From Pacificitalea sp040119125 (GTDB lineage Bacteria > Pseudomonadota > Alphaproteobacteria > Rhodobacterales > Rhodobacteraceae): a stretch of DNA of 64,000 nucleotides. Below the pieces are notes generated by a model. That model did not search any database and was not told the origin of the DNA. It was given only the letters and a program-made list of their open reading frames with translations. Position numbers and translations under genes: made by a program. Location: NCBI GenBank assembly GCA_040119125.1, contig JBEDTR010000017.1, forward strand, positions 372,001 to 436,000, in the 5' to 3' direction. Positions 40,410 through 49,127 of the stretch are shown here, piece after piece; position 1 is the first letter of the stretch; every line of letters begins with the position of its first letter.

Positions 40410-42194
40410 ATGCACGCCTATCGCAGCCATACCTGCGCCGATCTGAACAAAAGCAATGTCGGCGATACCGTCCGCCTGTCGGGCTGGGTCCATCGGGTGC
40501 GAGATCACGGCGGCGTGCTGTTCATCGATCTGCGCGACCATTACGGCATCACCCAGTTGCTCTGCGACGGGGACAGCCCGGTCTTTGCCGAGGTCGAGAA
40601 ACTGCGCTCCGAATGGTGTATCCGCATCGACGGCACGGTGAAAGCCCGCGACGAGAGCCTCGTGAACAGCAAGATCCCCACCGGCGGGATCGAAGTCTAT
40701 ATCCGCGATCTGGAAGTGCTGGGCGCGGCCAAGGAACTGCCGCTGATGGTCTTTGGCGAGCAGGAATACCCCGAAGAAACCCGCCTGCGCTATCGCTACC
40801 TCGACCTGCGCCGCGAAAACATGCAGCGCAACATGGCGCTGCGCTCGGATGTCGTGGCCTCGATCCGCAAGCGGATGTGGGACAAGGCGTTCCGCGAATA
40901 TCAGACCCCGATCATCACCGCCTCCTCTCCCGAAGGGGCGCGCGACTTCCTCGTGCCGTCGCGTCTGCATCCGGGCAAGTTCTACGCGTTGCCGCAGGCT
41001 CCGCAGCAGTTCAAGCAGCTGATCATGGTGTCGGGTTACGACAAGTATTTCCAGATCGCGCCGTGTTTCCGCGACGAAGACCCGCGCGCCGACCGCTCGC
41101 CGACCGATTTCTACCAGCTCGACATGGAAATGTCCTTTGTCACTCAGCAGGACGTGTTCGACACGATCTCGCCGGTGATCGGTGGTATTTTCGAGGAGTT
41201 CGGCGGGGGTCGCCGGGTCGATGCGCCAAACGAATGGCCGCAGATCTCCTATAAGGACGCGGCGCTGTGGTATGGCAGCGACAAGCCCGACCTGCGCAAC
41301 CCGATCAAGATGCAGGTGGTGAGCGAGCATTTCAAAGGCTCCGGCTTTGCGATCTTTGCCAAGATCCTCGAACAGGACGGCACCGAAATCCGCGCCATTC
41401 CCGCCCCCAAAGGCGGCAGCCGCAAGTTCTGCGACCGCATGAATGCGTTTGCGCAGAAAGAGGGCCTGCCGGGGATGGGCTATATCTTCTGGCGTGAGAA
41501 GGACGGCGAAATGGAAGCCGCCGGTCCGCTGGCGAAAAACATCGGGCCTGAGCGGACCGAGGCGATCCGCCAGCAGCTGGGGCTTGGCGTTGGCGATGCG
41601 GCGTTCTTCTTGGGCGGTAAACCCAAAAGCTTTGAGGCCGTCGCAGGCCGCGCCCGGACCGTTATCGGTGATGAGCTGGGCCTGACCGACAAGGACCGCT
41701 TTGCCTTTGCCTGGATCGTGGATTTCCCGATCTATGAGAAGGATGAAGAAACCGGTCGTATCGATTTCGAGCATAACCCCTTCTCGATGCCGCAGGGCGG
41801 GATGGAGGCGCTGGAGGGCGATCCGCTTGCTGTGCGTGGCTTCCAGTATGATCTGGCCTGTAATGGCTATGAGCTGGTGTCGGGCGCGATCCGGAACCAC
41901 AAGCCTGAGATCATGTTCAAGGCGTTCGAGATCGCGGGCTACGGCCATGATGAGGTCGAGAAGCGTTTCGGCGGCATGGTCAACGCGTTCCAATATGGCG
42001 CGCCGCCGCATGGGGGCTGTGCCGCCGGGATCGACCGGATCGTCATGTTGCTGGCCGATGAGGCGAATATCCGCGAAGTCATCATGTTCCCGATGAACCA
42101 GCGCGCCGAAGATCTGATGATGGACGCCCCGTCGGAGCCGATGAACGAGCAGCTGCGCGAATTGCGTCTGCGGGTTCTGCCGCCCGAGGCCTGA
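40410..42194 (+). CDS. aspS: Aspartyl-tRNA synthetase
   Basis: A 594-residue class IIb synthetase of the long bacterial type. N-terminal OB-fold anticodon-binding domain (VRLSGWVHRVRDHGGVLFIDLRDHYGITQLL), motif 1 near IRKRMWDKAFREYQTPIITASSPEGARDFLVPSR, motif 2 FQIAPCFRDEDPRADRSPTDFYQLDMEMSF, a GAD-type insertion (residues ~290-420), and motif 3 GGCAAGIDRIVMLLADEANIREVIMFP. It charges tRNA-Asp (and possibly tRNA-Asn if non-discriminating). ATG at 40410 follows GAGGGGACC. It is separated from ptsP by the tandem repeat array. Confidence 0.97.
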   Translation: MHAYRSHTCADLNKSNVGDTVRLSGWVHRVRDHGGVLFIDLRDHYGITQLLCDGDSPVFAEVEKLRSEWCIRIDGTVKARDESLVNSKIPTGGIEVYIRDLEVLGAAKELPLMVFGEQEYPEETRLRYRYLDLRRENMQRNMALRSDVVASIRKRMWDKAFREYQTPIITASSPEGARDFLVPSRLHPGKFYALPQAPQQFKQLIMVSGYDKYFQIAPCFRDEDPRADRSPTDFYQLDMEMSFVTQQDVFDTISPVIGGIFEEFGGGRRVDAPNEWPQISYKDAALWYGSDKPDLRNPIKMQVVSEHFKGSGFAIFAKILEQDGTEIRAIPAPKGGSRKFCDRMNAFAQKEGLPGMGYIFWREKDGEMEAAGPLAKNIGPERTEAIRQQLGLGVGDAAFFLGGKPKSFEAVAGRARTVIGDELGLTDKDRFAFAWIVDFPIYEKDEETGRIDFEHNPFSMPQGGMEALEGDPLAVRGFQYDLACNGYELVSGAIRNHKPEIMFKAFEIAGYGHDEVEKRFGGMVNAFQYGAPPHGGCAAGIDRIVMLLADEANIREVIMFPMNQRAEDLMMDAPSEPMNEQLRELRLRVLPPEA

Positions 42195-42232
42195 TCCGCG
42201 CCATCGCGGGCGCTGCTCCCGCAAACCGCATC

Positions 42233-42260
42233 TGTGCCTGCCCTGACCGGGGCGGGCACA
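42233..42260 (+). terminator. Hairpin downstream of aspS
   Basis: TGTGCCTGCCC and GGGCGGGCACA pair over 11 bp (one G-T) around TGACCG, 38 bp after the aspS stop. No T-run follows, so termination is only probable. It could equally be a leader element for the small peptide gene 98 bp downstream. Confidence 0.5.
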
Positions 42261-42357
42261 AAGCTGCCTATGGCGTCGAACAAAATCGCCCCCGTTGCGT
42301 TGGGCTGCCAGACACCGCGCAATCACCTGCGCCGGCATCAGCAACGGGAGTTACACA

Positions 42358-42426
42358 ATGCGCAAGTTCTTCAAGTATTTCGCGATCTATAAGCTCGTCC
42401 GCCGTTTCATGCGTCGCCGCGCCTGA
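42358..42426 (+). CDS. 22-residue basic peptide (putative)
   Basis: A tiny open frame encoding MRKFFKYFAIYKLVRRFMRRRA, with eight Lys/Arg and many aromatic/aliphatic residues; it would form an amphipathic cationic helix able to touch membranes or RNA. A strong ribosome site (ACGGGAG) lies 8 bp ahead of the ATG and the codons follow local usage. It is preceded by a hairpin and followed by ~200 bp before the TusA-like gene. No known family by memory; short basic peptides of this type do occur in Rhodobacterales genomes. Could be spurious. Confidence 0.55.
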   Translation: MRKFFKYFAIYKLVRRFMRRRA

Positions 42427-42636
42427 GGTCACGACTGACCCGGTTGACGGTCGACCAATTGACGTTTGAACGCTGATAACGCCTGCTCTGGCGCGGACCC
42501 TTTGTCGGGCGCGATCCGGGCGGGCGTTTTCGCGTTTTCGCCCACGCGTTGGATGGCGTGCCGCATGGACATCGCGACCTGCCGCAGGCTAAGCCGGGAC
42601 TGCGGCGCGCCTTGCCCGCCTCCGCCGGACTGCCAT

Positions 42637-42930
42637 ATGCCCTCTCCTTCCCCTCATGTCTGCGACGCGCTCGGGCTGCTCTGTCCGCTACCGGTTCTGC
42701 GCGCCCGCAAGCGGCTGCTGGCCCTTGCCCCCGGTGAGGTTCTGGAGGTTCTCGCCGACGATCCCATGGCGCGCATCGACCTGCCGCATTTCTGCGCCGA
42801 GGCCGGGCATCGCCTGCTGGACGCCGCGCCCGCGCCGGAGGCCGCCGGATCGCATGTCCCCGCTGACCCCGCCCGCCCCGCATGGCGATATCTGATCCAG
42901 CGCGGTGCAGATCGCCCCGAGCCGGGCTGA
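42637..42930 (+). CDS. TusA/SirA-like sulfurtransferase family protein
   Basis: A 97-residue protein of the TusA fold. CDALGLLCPLPVLRARKRLLALAPGEVLEVLADDPMARIDLPHFCAEAGHRLLDA contains the CPxP motif whose Cys (GLLCPLP) carries sulfur; the spacing is standard. The C-terminal extension (PADPARPAWRYLIQRG) is slightly longer than TusA. A role as sulfur carrier for thio-modification or cofactor synthesis is inferred from family; partner enzymes are not here. Start ATG at 42637, chosen because it begins immediately ahead of the fold; longer in-frame extensions lack a ribosome site. Confidence 0.87.
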   Translation: MPSPSPHVCDALGLLCPLPVLRARKRLLALAPGEVLEVLADDPMARIDLPHFCAEAGHRLLDAAPAPEAAGSHVPADPARPAWRYLIQRGADRPEPG

Positions 42931-43028
42931 CGCCCGGAGCCTCGGCGGGGGTATTTCGGGCAGGACGACGCAGGGCGCGACATGCGGGCGCTCTTGACCT
43001 TTGGGCCAAACCGCCGCAGATCGCGCGC

Positions 43029-43730
43029 ATGACAGATCGTTCCGCCCCTGCCCCCGCTTCATCCGTTTCCGATGCCACCGCGCAAACGGCCCCCAAACTG
43101 GCGCTTGTGACCGGCGCGTCGCGCGGGCTTGGCGCGGCGCTGGCCTTTGCGCTGTCGCGCGATCACCATGTCATTGCGGTGGCCAAGACGGTGGGCGGGC
43201 TGGAAGAGCTCGACGATCGCATTCAGGCGGCGGGCGGACAGGCCACGCTGGCGCCGCTCGACATCAACGATGCCGGGGCAATGGCGCATCTGTGCCGATC
43301 CATCCATGACCGCTGGGGCGGGCTTGATCTATGGGCGCATTGCGCGATCCATGCCGCGCCGCTGTCGCCCGCGGCCTTTGTCGATGGCAAGGATTTTGGC
43401 AAAAGCGTCGATCTGAACGTCACCGCCACCCAGCGGCTGATCACCTATGTCGCGCCGCTGTTGCAGGCCCGCGACGGTGCGCGGGCGCTGTTCTTTGACG
43501 ACCCTCGCGCGGGGGAGAAGTTTTTCGGAGCCTATGGCGCGACCAAGGCCGCGCAGATCGCATTGGCGCGCAGCTGGGCCGCCGAAAGCGCGACCACCGG
43601 CCCTGATGTGCGCATCCTGTCGCCGGAGCCGATGCCCACCGCCACGCGGGCGCGGTTTTTCCCCGGTGAGAACCGCGATGCGCTGACGGCGCCGGATGCC
43701 GAAGCCGCGCGCCTCTTGGCCTCGCTCTAA
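43029..43730 (+). CDS. SDR family oxidoreductase
   Basis: A 233-residue short-chain dehydrogenase. Cofactor motif LVTGASRGLGAALAFALSRDH (residues ~25-45), active-site YGATKAAQIALARSWA (YxxxK), and an AHCAIHAAP stretch in place of the usual NNAG. The region after the catalytic Tyr is normal, but the segment FFDDPRAGEKFFGAYG replaces the usual S-S-x-x-G, so the catalytic Ser seems missing. It may therefore be a divergent member or act on an unusual substrate. Lies ~100 bp after the TusA-like gene and before an aminotransferase on the same strand. Substrate unknown. Confidence 0.82.
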   Translation: MTDRSAPAPASSVSDATAQTAPKLALVTGASRGLGAALAFALSRDHHVIAVAKTVGGLEELDDRIQAAGGQATLAPLDINDAGAMAHLCRSIHDRWGGLDLWAHCAIHAAPLSPAAFVDGKDFGKSVDLNVTATQRLITYVAPLLQARDGARALFFDDPRAGEKFFGAYGATKAAQIALARSWAAESATTGPDVRILSPEPMPTATRARFFPGENRDALTAPDAEAARLLASL

Positions 43731-43882
43731 GCCGCCTGCGGTTCTGCCCGCGCGCTGACCCGAGATCAGTCATGATCCGAGTTTCCCCCGCGGCGGGCCT
43801 TACCTAAACTGCGGCGAGCGTGGCGATTCCGCCGCGCTCTGTGCTGCGCCGCCCGCCTTTCTGCCTGCCTGTGGATGCTGAT

Positions 43883-45079
43883 ATGACCCGACCGATCCAG
43901 CCGCTTTCCCCCGCCATGGCCGCCACGGCGCCGCCACCGGTGATGGAGGCACGGCGCTGGCTGGAGGGGGTGACATTTCCGCCCGAGCGGCCGCTGATCA
44001 ATGTAAGCCAAGCCGCGCCGGTCGATCCGCCCCCCGCGCCCCTGCGCCAAGCGATGGCCGATGCGGTTCTGCATGAGGATGCCGCGCATCTTTACGGGCC
44101 GGTTCTGGGCCTGCCGGAGTTGCGTGATGAGGTCGCGCGTCAGTTCTCTGCCGCCTATGGCGGGACCATCGCCGGAGCGCAGGTGGCGATCACCCAAGGC
44201 TGCAATCAGGCGTTTTGCGCTGTGATGGCGACGCTGGCGGGTCCGGGGGATGAGGTGATCCTGCCGGTGCCGTGGTATTTCAATCATGAGATGTGGCTGC
44301 GCATGTCGGGCGTGGGCGTGGTGCCGCTGGAGACTGGCGCCGATCTGCTGCCCGACCCGGACCGCGCCGCCGCGCTGATCACCCCGCGCACGCGGGCCAT
44401 CGTGCTGGTGACCCCCAATAATCCCGGCGGCGTGGAATATCCCGCCGCGCTGGTCGCCGCGTTCCGCGATCTGGCGCGCGCGCGGGGTCTGGCGCTGATC
44501 ATCGACGAGACCTATCGCGATTTCGACAGCCGCAGCGGCGCGCCGCATGAGTTGATGACCGATCCTGATTGGGATGACACGGTGATCCAGCTTTATTCCT
44601 TCTCCAAGGCCTACCGCCTGACCGGGCATCGGGTCGGCGCGCTGATCGGGTCGGTCGCGCGGCTGGCGGAGGTGGAGAAATTCCTCGACACGGTCGCCAT
44701 CTGCCCCGGCCAGATCGGCCAGCGCGGCGCGCTCTGGGGGATGCGCAATCTGGGCCAATGGCTGACCGGAGAGCGCGCCGAGATACTGGACCGGCGTGCC
44801 GCCATCGAAAGCGGCTTCCCGCGCATCGCGGCGCAGGGCTGGCAATTGATGGGCTGCGGCGCCTATTTTGCCTATCTCGCGCATCCGTTTCAGGAAGGCT
44901 CCGCCGCGCTGGCGCAGCGGCTGGTGCATGAGGCAAGCGTGCTGGTCCTGCCGGGCACGATGTTTACGCCCGCAGGGTCCGATCTGGGCGCGCGCAGCCT
45001 GCGGGTGGCTTTTGCCAATATCGACCGCGCGGGCATCGGCACGCTGTTCGACCGGCTGGAGGGGCTCCGCCCCGCCTGA
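43883..45079 (+). CDS. Pyridoxal phosphate-dependent class I/II aminotransferase
   Basis: A 398-residue fold-type I enzyme. Family features: LYGPVLGLPELRDEVARQFSAAYGG, QGCNQAFCAVMATLAGPGDEVILPVPWYFNHEMWLRMSGV, LVTPNNPGGVEYPAAL (cofactor pocket), LIIDETYRDFDS and the PLP-lysine motif LYSFSKAYRLTGHRVGALIGS. The C-terminal ARSLRVAFANIDRAGIGTLFDRLEGL is typical. Probably an aromatic or branched amino acid aminotransferase; specificity cannot be set. ATG 43883 (MTRPIQPLS) is taken; the upstream part of the frame is not family-like and another ATG lies at 43916. Confidence 0.9.
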   Translation: MTRPIQPLSPAMAATAPPPVMEARRWLEGVTFPPERPLINVSQAAPVDPPPAPLRQAMADAVLHEDAAHLYGPVLGLPELRDEVARQFSAAYGGTIAGAQVAITQGCNQAFCAVMATLAGPGDEVILPVPWYFNHEMWLRMSGVGVVPLETGADLLPDPDRAAALITPRTRAIVLVTPNNPGGVEYPAALVAAFRDLARARGLALIIDETYRDFDSRSGAPHELMTDPDWDDTVIQLYSFSKAYRLTGHRVGALIGSVARLAEVEKFLDTVAICPGQIGQRGALWGMRNLGQWLTGERAEILDRRAAIESGFPRIAAQGWQLMGCGAYFAYLAHPFQEGSAALAQRLVHEASVLVLPGTMFTPAGSDLGARSLRVAFANIDRAGIGTLFDRLEGLRPA

Positions 45080-45106
45080 GCCGACATGCCGCGATGTCAC
45101 AACCCA

Positions 45107-45135
45107 TTGAAGACCGGCCCCGGAGCCTATATTTT
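45107..45135 (+). promoter_or_regulatory. Candidate bolA-grxD promoter
   Basis: TTGAAG (45107-45112), a 17-bp spacer and TATTTT (45130-45135) match a housekeeping promoter well, 28 bp ahead of the bolA start codon. Confidence 0.55.
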
Positions 45136-45163
45136 AGGGGCAGAACAAAGAGGACGACCACGC

Positions 45164-45406
45164 ATGGCGATGCAGGCCCACGAAATCGAAGCGCTGATCC
45201 GCGAAGGCTTCCCCGATGCGCAGATCACCATCACCGATCTGGCGGGCGACGGGAACCACTACGCCGCCGAGGTCATCGACGAGAGCTTCCGCGGCCAGAA
45301 CCGCGTGCAACAGCAGCGCGCCGTCTATGCCGCATTGAAGGGCAAGATGGATGGCGCGCAGGGCGAATTGCACGCGCTGGCGCTGACGACGAAGGCACCT
45401 GCCTGA
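45164..45406 (+). CDS. bolA: BolA family protein
   Basis: An 80-residue single-domain BolA protein (MAMQAHEIEALIREGFPDAQITITDLAGDGNHYAAEVIDESFRGQNRVQQQRAVYAALKGKM). The helix-turn region with FRGQNRVQQQRAVY, and the conserved His in GNHY that can ligate a shared [2Fe-2S] cluster with a CGFS glutaredoxin, are present. It resembles the IbaG/BolA2 short type. The downstream CGFS glutaredoxin gene (122 bp away) supports a BolA-Grx Fe-S chaperone or iron-sensing pair. Preceded by a good promoter. Confidence 0.92.
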   Translation: MAMQAHEIEALIREGFPDAQITITDLAGDGNHYAAEVIDESFRGQNRVQQQRAVYAALKGKMDGAQGELHALALTTKAPA

Positions 45407-45528
45407 CGTTTTAATTATCGACAGGCGATGCCGATATGATTTCCGCCGACCCGGGCCGGGGGTGGAGCAAAGACAGTTGAGGAGCAGGCGAGCCCGCGCG
45501 CCCGCTCCGGCACAGGAGGACCGCAGCA

Positions 45529-45891
45529 ATGGCGGAAGCAGCAGAACGTATCAAGGACACGGTGACCCGAAACCCGGTCGTGCTTTTCATGAAGGGCACC
45601 AAGACCATGCCGCAATGCGGGTTTAGTTCCCGCGTGGCGGGCGTGTTGAATTTCATGGGCGTGGAGTTTCACGACGTCAACGTGCTGACCGATGACGCAA
45701 TCCGGCAGGGCATCAAGGATTACTCGGACTGGCCGACAATCCCGCAACTCTATGTCTCCGGCGAATTTGTCGGCGGCTGCGATATCATCACCGAGATGAC
45801 CCTGTCGGGCGAGCTGGACCAGCTGTTCGAGCAAAAGGGCATCACCTACGACAAGACCGCCGCAGAGAAGATCCGCGAAGCCAACGCGTGA
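45529..45891 (+). CDS. grxD: Monothiol CGFS glutaredoxin Grx4
   Basis: A 120-residue monothiol glutaredoxin. KDTVTRNPVVLFMKGTKTMPQCGFSSRVAGVLNFMGVEFHDVNVLTDD holds the CGFS active site (Cys ~31) and GTK/GSH-binding Lys; IKDYSDWPTIPQLYVSGEFVGGCDIITEM is the diagnostic WPTIPQLY / GGCDI block. It carries a glutathione-ligated [2Fe-2S] cluster and forms a heterodimer with BolA proteins in Fe-S transfer or iron regulation. ATG 45529 preceded by AGGAGG-like CAGGAGGACC. Confidence 0.96.
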   Translation: MAEAAERIKDTVTRNPVVLFMKGTKTMPQCGFSSRVAGVLNFMGVEFHDVNVLTDDAIRQGIKDYSDWPTIPQLYVSGEFVGGCDIITEMTLSGELDQLFEQKGITYDKTAAEKIREANA

Positions 45892-45953
45892 CGCCGATGC
45901 GGGCCCGGCGCGCAGGCTGGGTTGGCCGAGGCTGACCCGTGCGGTGGCGCGGG

Positions 45954-46046
45954 GCTCCGGTGAGATCCGCCCGCGCCGAGGTCCGGTAACAGCACCCCGC
46001 GCCGAGGTTCGGCAATAATACCCCGCGCCGAGGTCCGGCGACACCC
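45954..46046 (+). repeat. Three 26-bp direct repeats ahead of the DUF1800 gene
   Basis: Units CCGCGCCGAGGTCCGG-x10, CCGCGCCGAGGTTCGG-x10 and CCGCGCCGAGGTCCGG start at 45971, 45997 and 46023, i.e. a 26-bp period, with a degenerate copy before them. They lie in the ~320-bp grxD-DUF1800 gap, which otherwise holds nothing recognised. A regulatory array or replication slippage product are possible. Confidence 0.6.
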
Positions 46047-46210
46047 GCCCCGTCGCGCCCTGCGGCGGGGCGGGTCGCGTTTTGCCCACACGCTTGGCAC
46101 CCATCGGTCTGTTTGACGCGTGCGCTCTCCCCCATCGCCGCGACGTGAGTTGATGCCGCTCTCGCGCTGCGCCATTCTGCGACCAACCCCGCCTTTCGAG
46201 GAGCCATGCC

Positions 46211-47683
46211 TTGGCCGTCGATCCGTTCCTGCTTTCGATCCGCTTCGGCTATGGTCCCGGCCCCGCCCGGCCGCTGCCGCGCGATCCCTCCGATCTGCTG
46301 CAACCGTTGGCCGGGCCTGACCAGATGGCCGCCCGCTTCCCTGTCGCGCCATTCGCGGTGATCTACGACGAAACGCGCGCCTATCAGATCGACATGCGGT
46401 TGCGGAACCAGCTGCGCCGCGAGGTTCGCGCGATGGATGCGCCGCCCGCCGACCTGTTGGAGCGGCTCGATGCGGCAAGTGACGCCGCGCGTTGGCATAT
46501 CCATGAAGGCCGCCGTCGGCAGGCGCGTTCGCTGGGCGCGGCGCTGGCCCGGATCGCGGAAACCGACGATCCCTTTCGCGAGAGACTGACCCGGTTCTGG
46601 GCCGACCATTTCACCGTGATCGGCAAGAACGGCCTGACCCGCTGGTCGGCATCGGCCTATGTCGAGGAGGCGCTGCGCCCCCGGCTGACCGGCAATTTCG
46701 CGGACCTGCTGATCGCCGCCGTCACCCATCCGATGATGCTGCTTTACCTCGATCAAAGCAATTCGATCGGCCCCAATTCGGAGGCCGCGGCAAACAAGGC
46801 CGCGCAGGCTGCCGCCGATCCCAGCCGCAACAATGCGACCGCTGGCGGGCTGAACGAAAATCTTGCGCGTGAGGTGATGGAATTGCACACGCTTGGCGTC
46901 GGCGCGCGTTACGGGCAGGAGGATGTGCGCCAGCTGGCGGAGCTGTTTGCCGGGATGATGGCGATCCTGAACAAGGACGGGCTGACCTTTCAGCCCGCGC
47001 GGGGGGAGCCGGGGGCCGAGACGGTGTTAGGCCGCAGCTATGGTGGAACGCGGCCCGCGATGGACGACATCACCGCCGTGCTGCGCGACCTTGCCCTGCA
47101 TCCCGATACCGCCCGGCATCTGGCGCGAAAGCTTGCCGTGCATTTCGTCTCGGATGACCCTGACCCGGCATTGATCGACGCGCTGGCGGCGCGCTATCTT
47201 GAAACCGGGGGGGAGTTGCTGCCGGTCTATGAGCTGCTGCTGCATCACCCGGCGGCGCTGAGCCCCCCCTTGACCAAGGCCAAGCAACCGTTTGATTTCA
47301 TGGCCTCCAGCCTGCGTGCGCTGGGTGTTCCGGGGGCGCGTCTGGCAGGGTTGGATCGCACGGCTGTGCAGCGCCATCTGATCCGCCCCATGACCCGCAT
47401 GGGTCAACCGTGGGAGGTGCCGACCGGGCCCGATGGCTGGTCCGAACCCGACGTCGCCTGGATCACCCCGCAAGGTCTGGCAGCCCGCATCGAATGGGCG
47501 ATGGCACTGCATGATCATCTCGAAGACAACCTTGGCGTGACCCCGCCCGATCCGCGCAGACTGGTTGACACAGCGCTTGGACCTGACGCGCATCAGGCGG
47601 TGGTATTCGCCGCCGGAGCCGCGGAAACCCGCGCCGAGGGCATCGGCATCGTGCTGGTCTCGCCCCAGTTCCAACGGCGATAG
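46211..47683 (+). CDS. DUF1800 family protein
   Basis: A 490-residue protein of the DUF1800 family. Characteristic blocks: LLSIRFGYGPGP..LPRDP, FRERLTRFWADHFTVIGK, LLIAAVTHPMMLLYLDQSNSIGPNS (usual L-LDxxxS), GGLNENLAREVMELHTLGVGARYGQEDVRQLAELFAGM, DIxAVLRDLALHPDTARHLARKLAVHFVSDDPDPALID. No signal peptide at this start; a TTG start at 46211 after GAGGAGCC is my choice because no in-frame ATG lies nearer. It is followed 11 bp later by a DUF1501 gene, its constant partner. Function unknown; the pair probably acts in the periplasm or on exported material, but this is inference from co-occurrence. Confidence 0.87.
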   Translation: MAVDPFLLSIRFGYGPGPARPLPRDPSDLLQPLAGPDQMAARFPVAPFAVIYDETRAYQIDMRLRNQLRREVRAMDAPPADLLERLDAASDAARWHIHEGRRRQARSLGAALARIAETDDPFRERLTRFWADHFTVIGKNGLTRWSASAYVEEALRPRLTGNFADLLIAAVTHPMMLLYLDQSNSIGPNSEAAANKAAQAAADPSRNNATAGGLNENLAREVMELHTLGVGARYGQEDVRQLAELFAGMMAILNKDGLTFQPARGEPGAETVLGRSYGGTRPAMDDITAVLRDLALHPDTARHLARKLAVHFVSDDPDPALIDALAARYLETGGELLPVYELLLHHPAALSPPLTKAKQPFDFMASSLRALGVPGARLAGLDRTAVQRHLIRPMTRMGQPWEVPTGPDGWSEPDVAWITPQGLAARIEWAMALHDHLEDNLGVTPPDPRRLVDTALGPDAHQAVVFAAGAAETRAEGIGIVLVSPQFQRR

Positions 47684-47694
47684 GAGCGCAGCGC

Positions 47695-48993
47695 ATGACC
47701 CGATCCACCCCCTGCCCGCCCTCCGACGCCATGGTGCGCCGCGTGTTGGACCGGCGTGCTTTCTTGTTCCGCTCCGGCGCGCTGGGATGCTCGCTTGCGG
47801 CGTCGCCGCTAATGACCCCCGTGACCTTTGCCGCCGCGCCTTGGGACACCCGGCTTGTGGTGATTATCTTGCGCGGCGCGATGGACGGGCTCGACGTGGT
47901 GCAGCCCTATGGCGACCCGGACCTGACGGCGCTGCGTCCGACATTGGTGCCGGGCGAGGCCGGGGGCGCGGCGGATCTCGATGGGTTTTACGCGCTGCAT
48001 CCGGGGCTTGGCGATCTGTTGCCGCTCTGGGATCGCGGCGAGCTGAGCTTCGCCCATGCGGTCTCCACCCCCTATCGCGACAAGCGTTCGCATTTCGATG
48101 GGCAGGATCTGCTAGAGGCGGGCACCGGCTTTGCCCCCGGCGAGCCTGCGCCGCGCGACGGCTGGCTGAACCGGATGCTGCAAGCCGTGCCCGGCATCAC
48201 CTCCGAGACCGCCTATGCCGTGGGCGCGGGCGAGATGCTGTTGCTGAATGGCGCCGCCCCCGCCGCAAGCTGGTCGCCCGATCAGGAATTGAGCCTGTCG
48301 CCGCAGGCGCGCCGGCTGATCGAGCTGGTCTATGAAACCGACCCGCTGTTTCATGCCAATGTGCTGGAGGCGATCCAGCTCACCGCCGCGATGGAGGCAG
48401 AGGCCGCCGCCCCGGACCCCGAAGACGATCTTGACGAGGAGACCGCACAAGCCGCGATGATGGCAGGCATGACCGTGCCCGAAGGCAATGCGCCGCATCT
48501 GAAGCTTGCGGAATTCACCGCCGGGCGTCTGCGCGGCGAGGCCCGCGTCGCGGCGTTTTCGATCAATGGCTGGGACACCCACGCCAATCAGGGCAATGCG
48601 TTGAAAAAGCCGCTTACGGCACTGGCAGAAACCATCCTGAGCCTGCGCGCCGGGCTGGGCTCCGTCTGGGGTCAGACGGCTGTTCTGGCGGTCACGGAAT
48701 TTGGCCGCACGGCGCGGGAGAACGGCACGCGCGGCACGGATCACGGCACGGGTGGCGCGATGGTCATGGCCGGCGGTGCGATCCGGGGCGGACGCGTGCA
48801 TGGGATCTGGCCGGGTCTGGCGGAGGCCGATCTTTATGCCCGCCGCGACCTGATGCCCACGGCCGATGTCCGCGCCTTTGCGGCCCAAGTGATGCGCGGC
48901 ATTACCGGGCTGGACGCGCGCGTGATGGAACAGGCGGTGTTCCCCGGCGTGGATCTAAGCGCCGCGCCTGAACCAAGGAAGCTGATTATCTGA
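47695..48993 (+). CDS. DUF1501 family Tat-exported protein
   Basis: A 432-residue protein of the DUF1501 family (alkaline phosphatase/sulfatase-like fold). The N-terminus has a twin-arginine signal, VLDRRAFLFRSGALGCSLAASPLMTPVTFA, pointing to folded export. Conserved family pieces: RLVVIILRGAMDGLDVVQPYGDP, LSFAHAVSTPYRDKRSHFDGQDLLEAGT, FSINGWDTHANQG, VLAVTEFGRTARENGTRGTDHGTGGAMVMAGGAI. His/Asp-rich motifs (HFDGQD, DHGTGG) may bind metal. It is co-transcribed with DUF1800. Role unknown. Confidence 0.9.
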   Translation: MTRSTPCPPSDAMVRRVLDRRAFLFRSGALGCSLAASPLMTPVTFAAAPWDTRLVVIILRGAMDGLDVVQPYGDPDLTALRPTLVPGEAGGAADLDGFYALHPGLGDLLPLWDRGELSFAHAVSTPYRDKRSHFDGQDLLEAGTGFAPGEPAPRDGWLNRMLQAVPGITSETAYAVGAGEMLLLNGAAPAASWSPDQELSLSPQARRLIELVYETDPLFHANVLEAIQLTAAMEAEAAAPDPEDDLDEETAQAAMMAGMTVPEGNAPHLKLAEFTAGRLRGEARVAAFSINGWDTHANQGNALKKPLTALAETILSLRAGLGSVWGQTAVLAVTEFGRTARENGTRGTDHGTGGAMVMAGGAIRGGRVHGIWPGLAEADLYARRDLMPTADVRAFAAQVMRGITGLDARVMEQAVFPGVDLSAAPEPRKLII

Positions 48994-49127
48994 GGGGGGC
49001 GGAGTTTCTGCCGGGCAATGGCGCGCAACACAACACAATCCCGCCGGGCGTATCGCCCTAAATCACGCTTCCGTTTTGCCATCGCGCAGGCTACGCCGAC
49101 GTTACCGCTGCATCGGAGCCTGTGCCC

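Noticed and set aside
39591..42344. 917-residue minus-strand open frame across the repeats and aspS
   Set aside because: It is antisense to aspS and to the repeat array, with Arg/Ala/Pro-rich composition and no domain; open only because of GC bias.
46211..46211. ATG start at 46206 for the DUF1800 gene
   Set aside because: That ATG is in another frame; the family frame begins with TTG at 46211.
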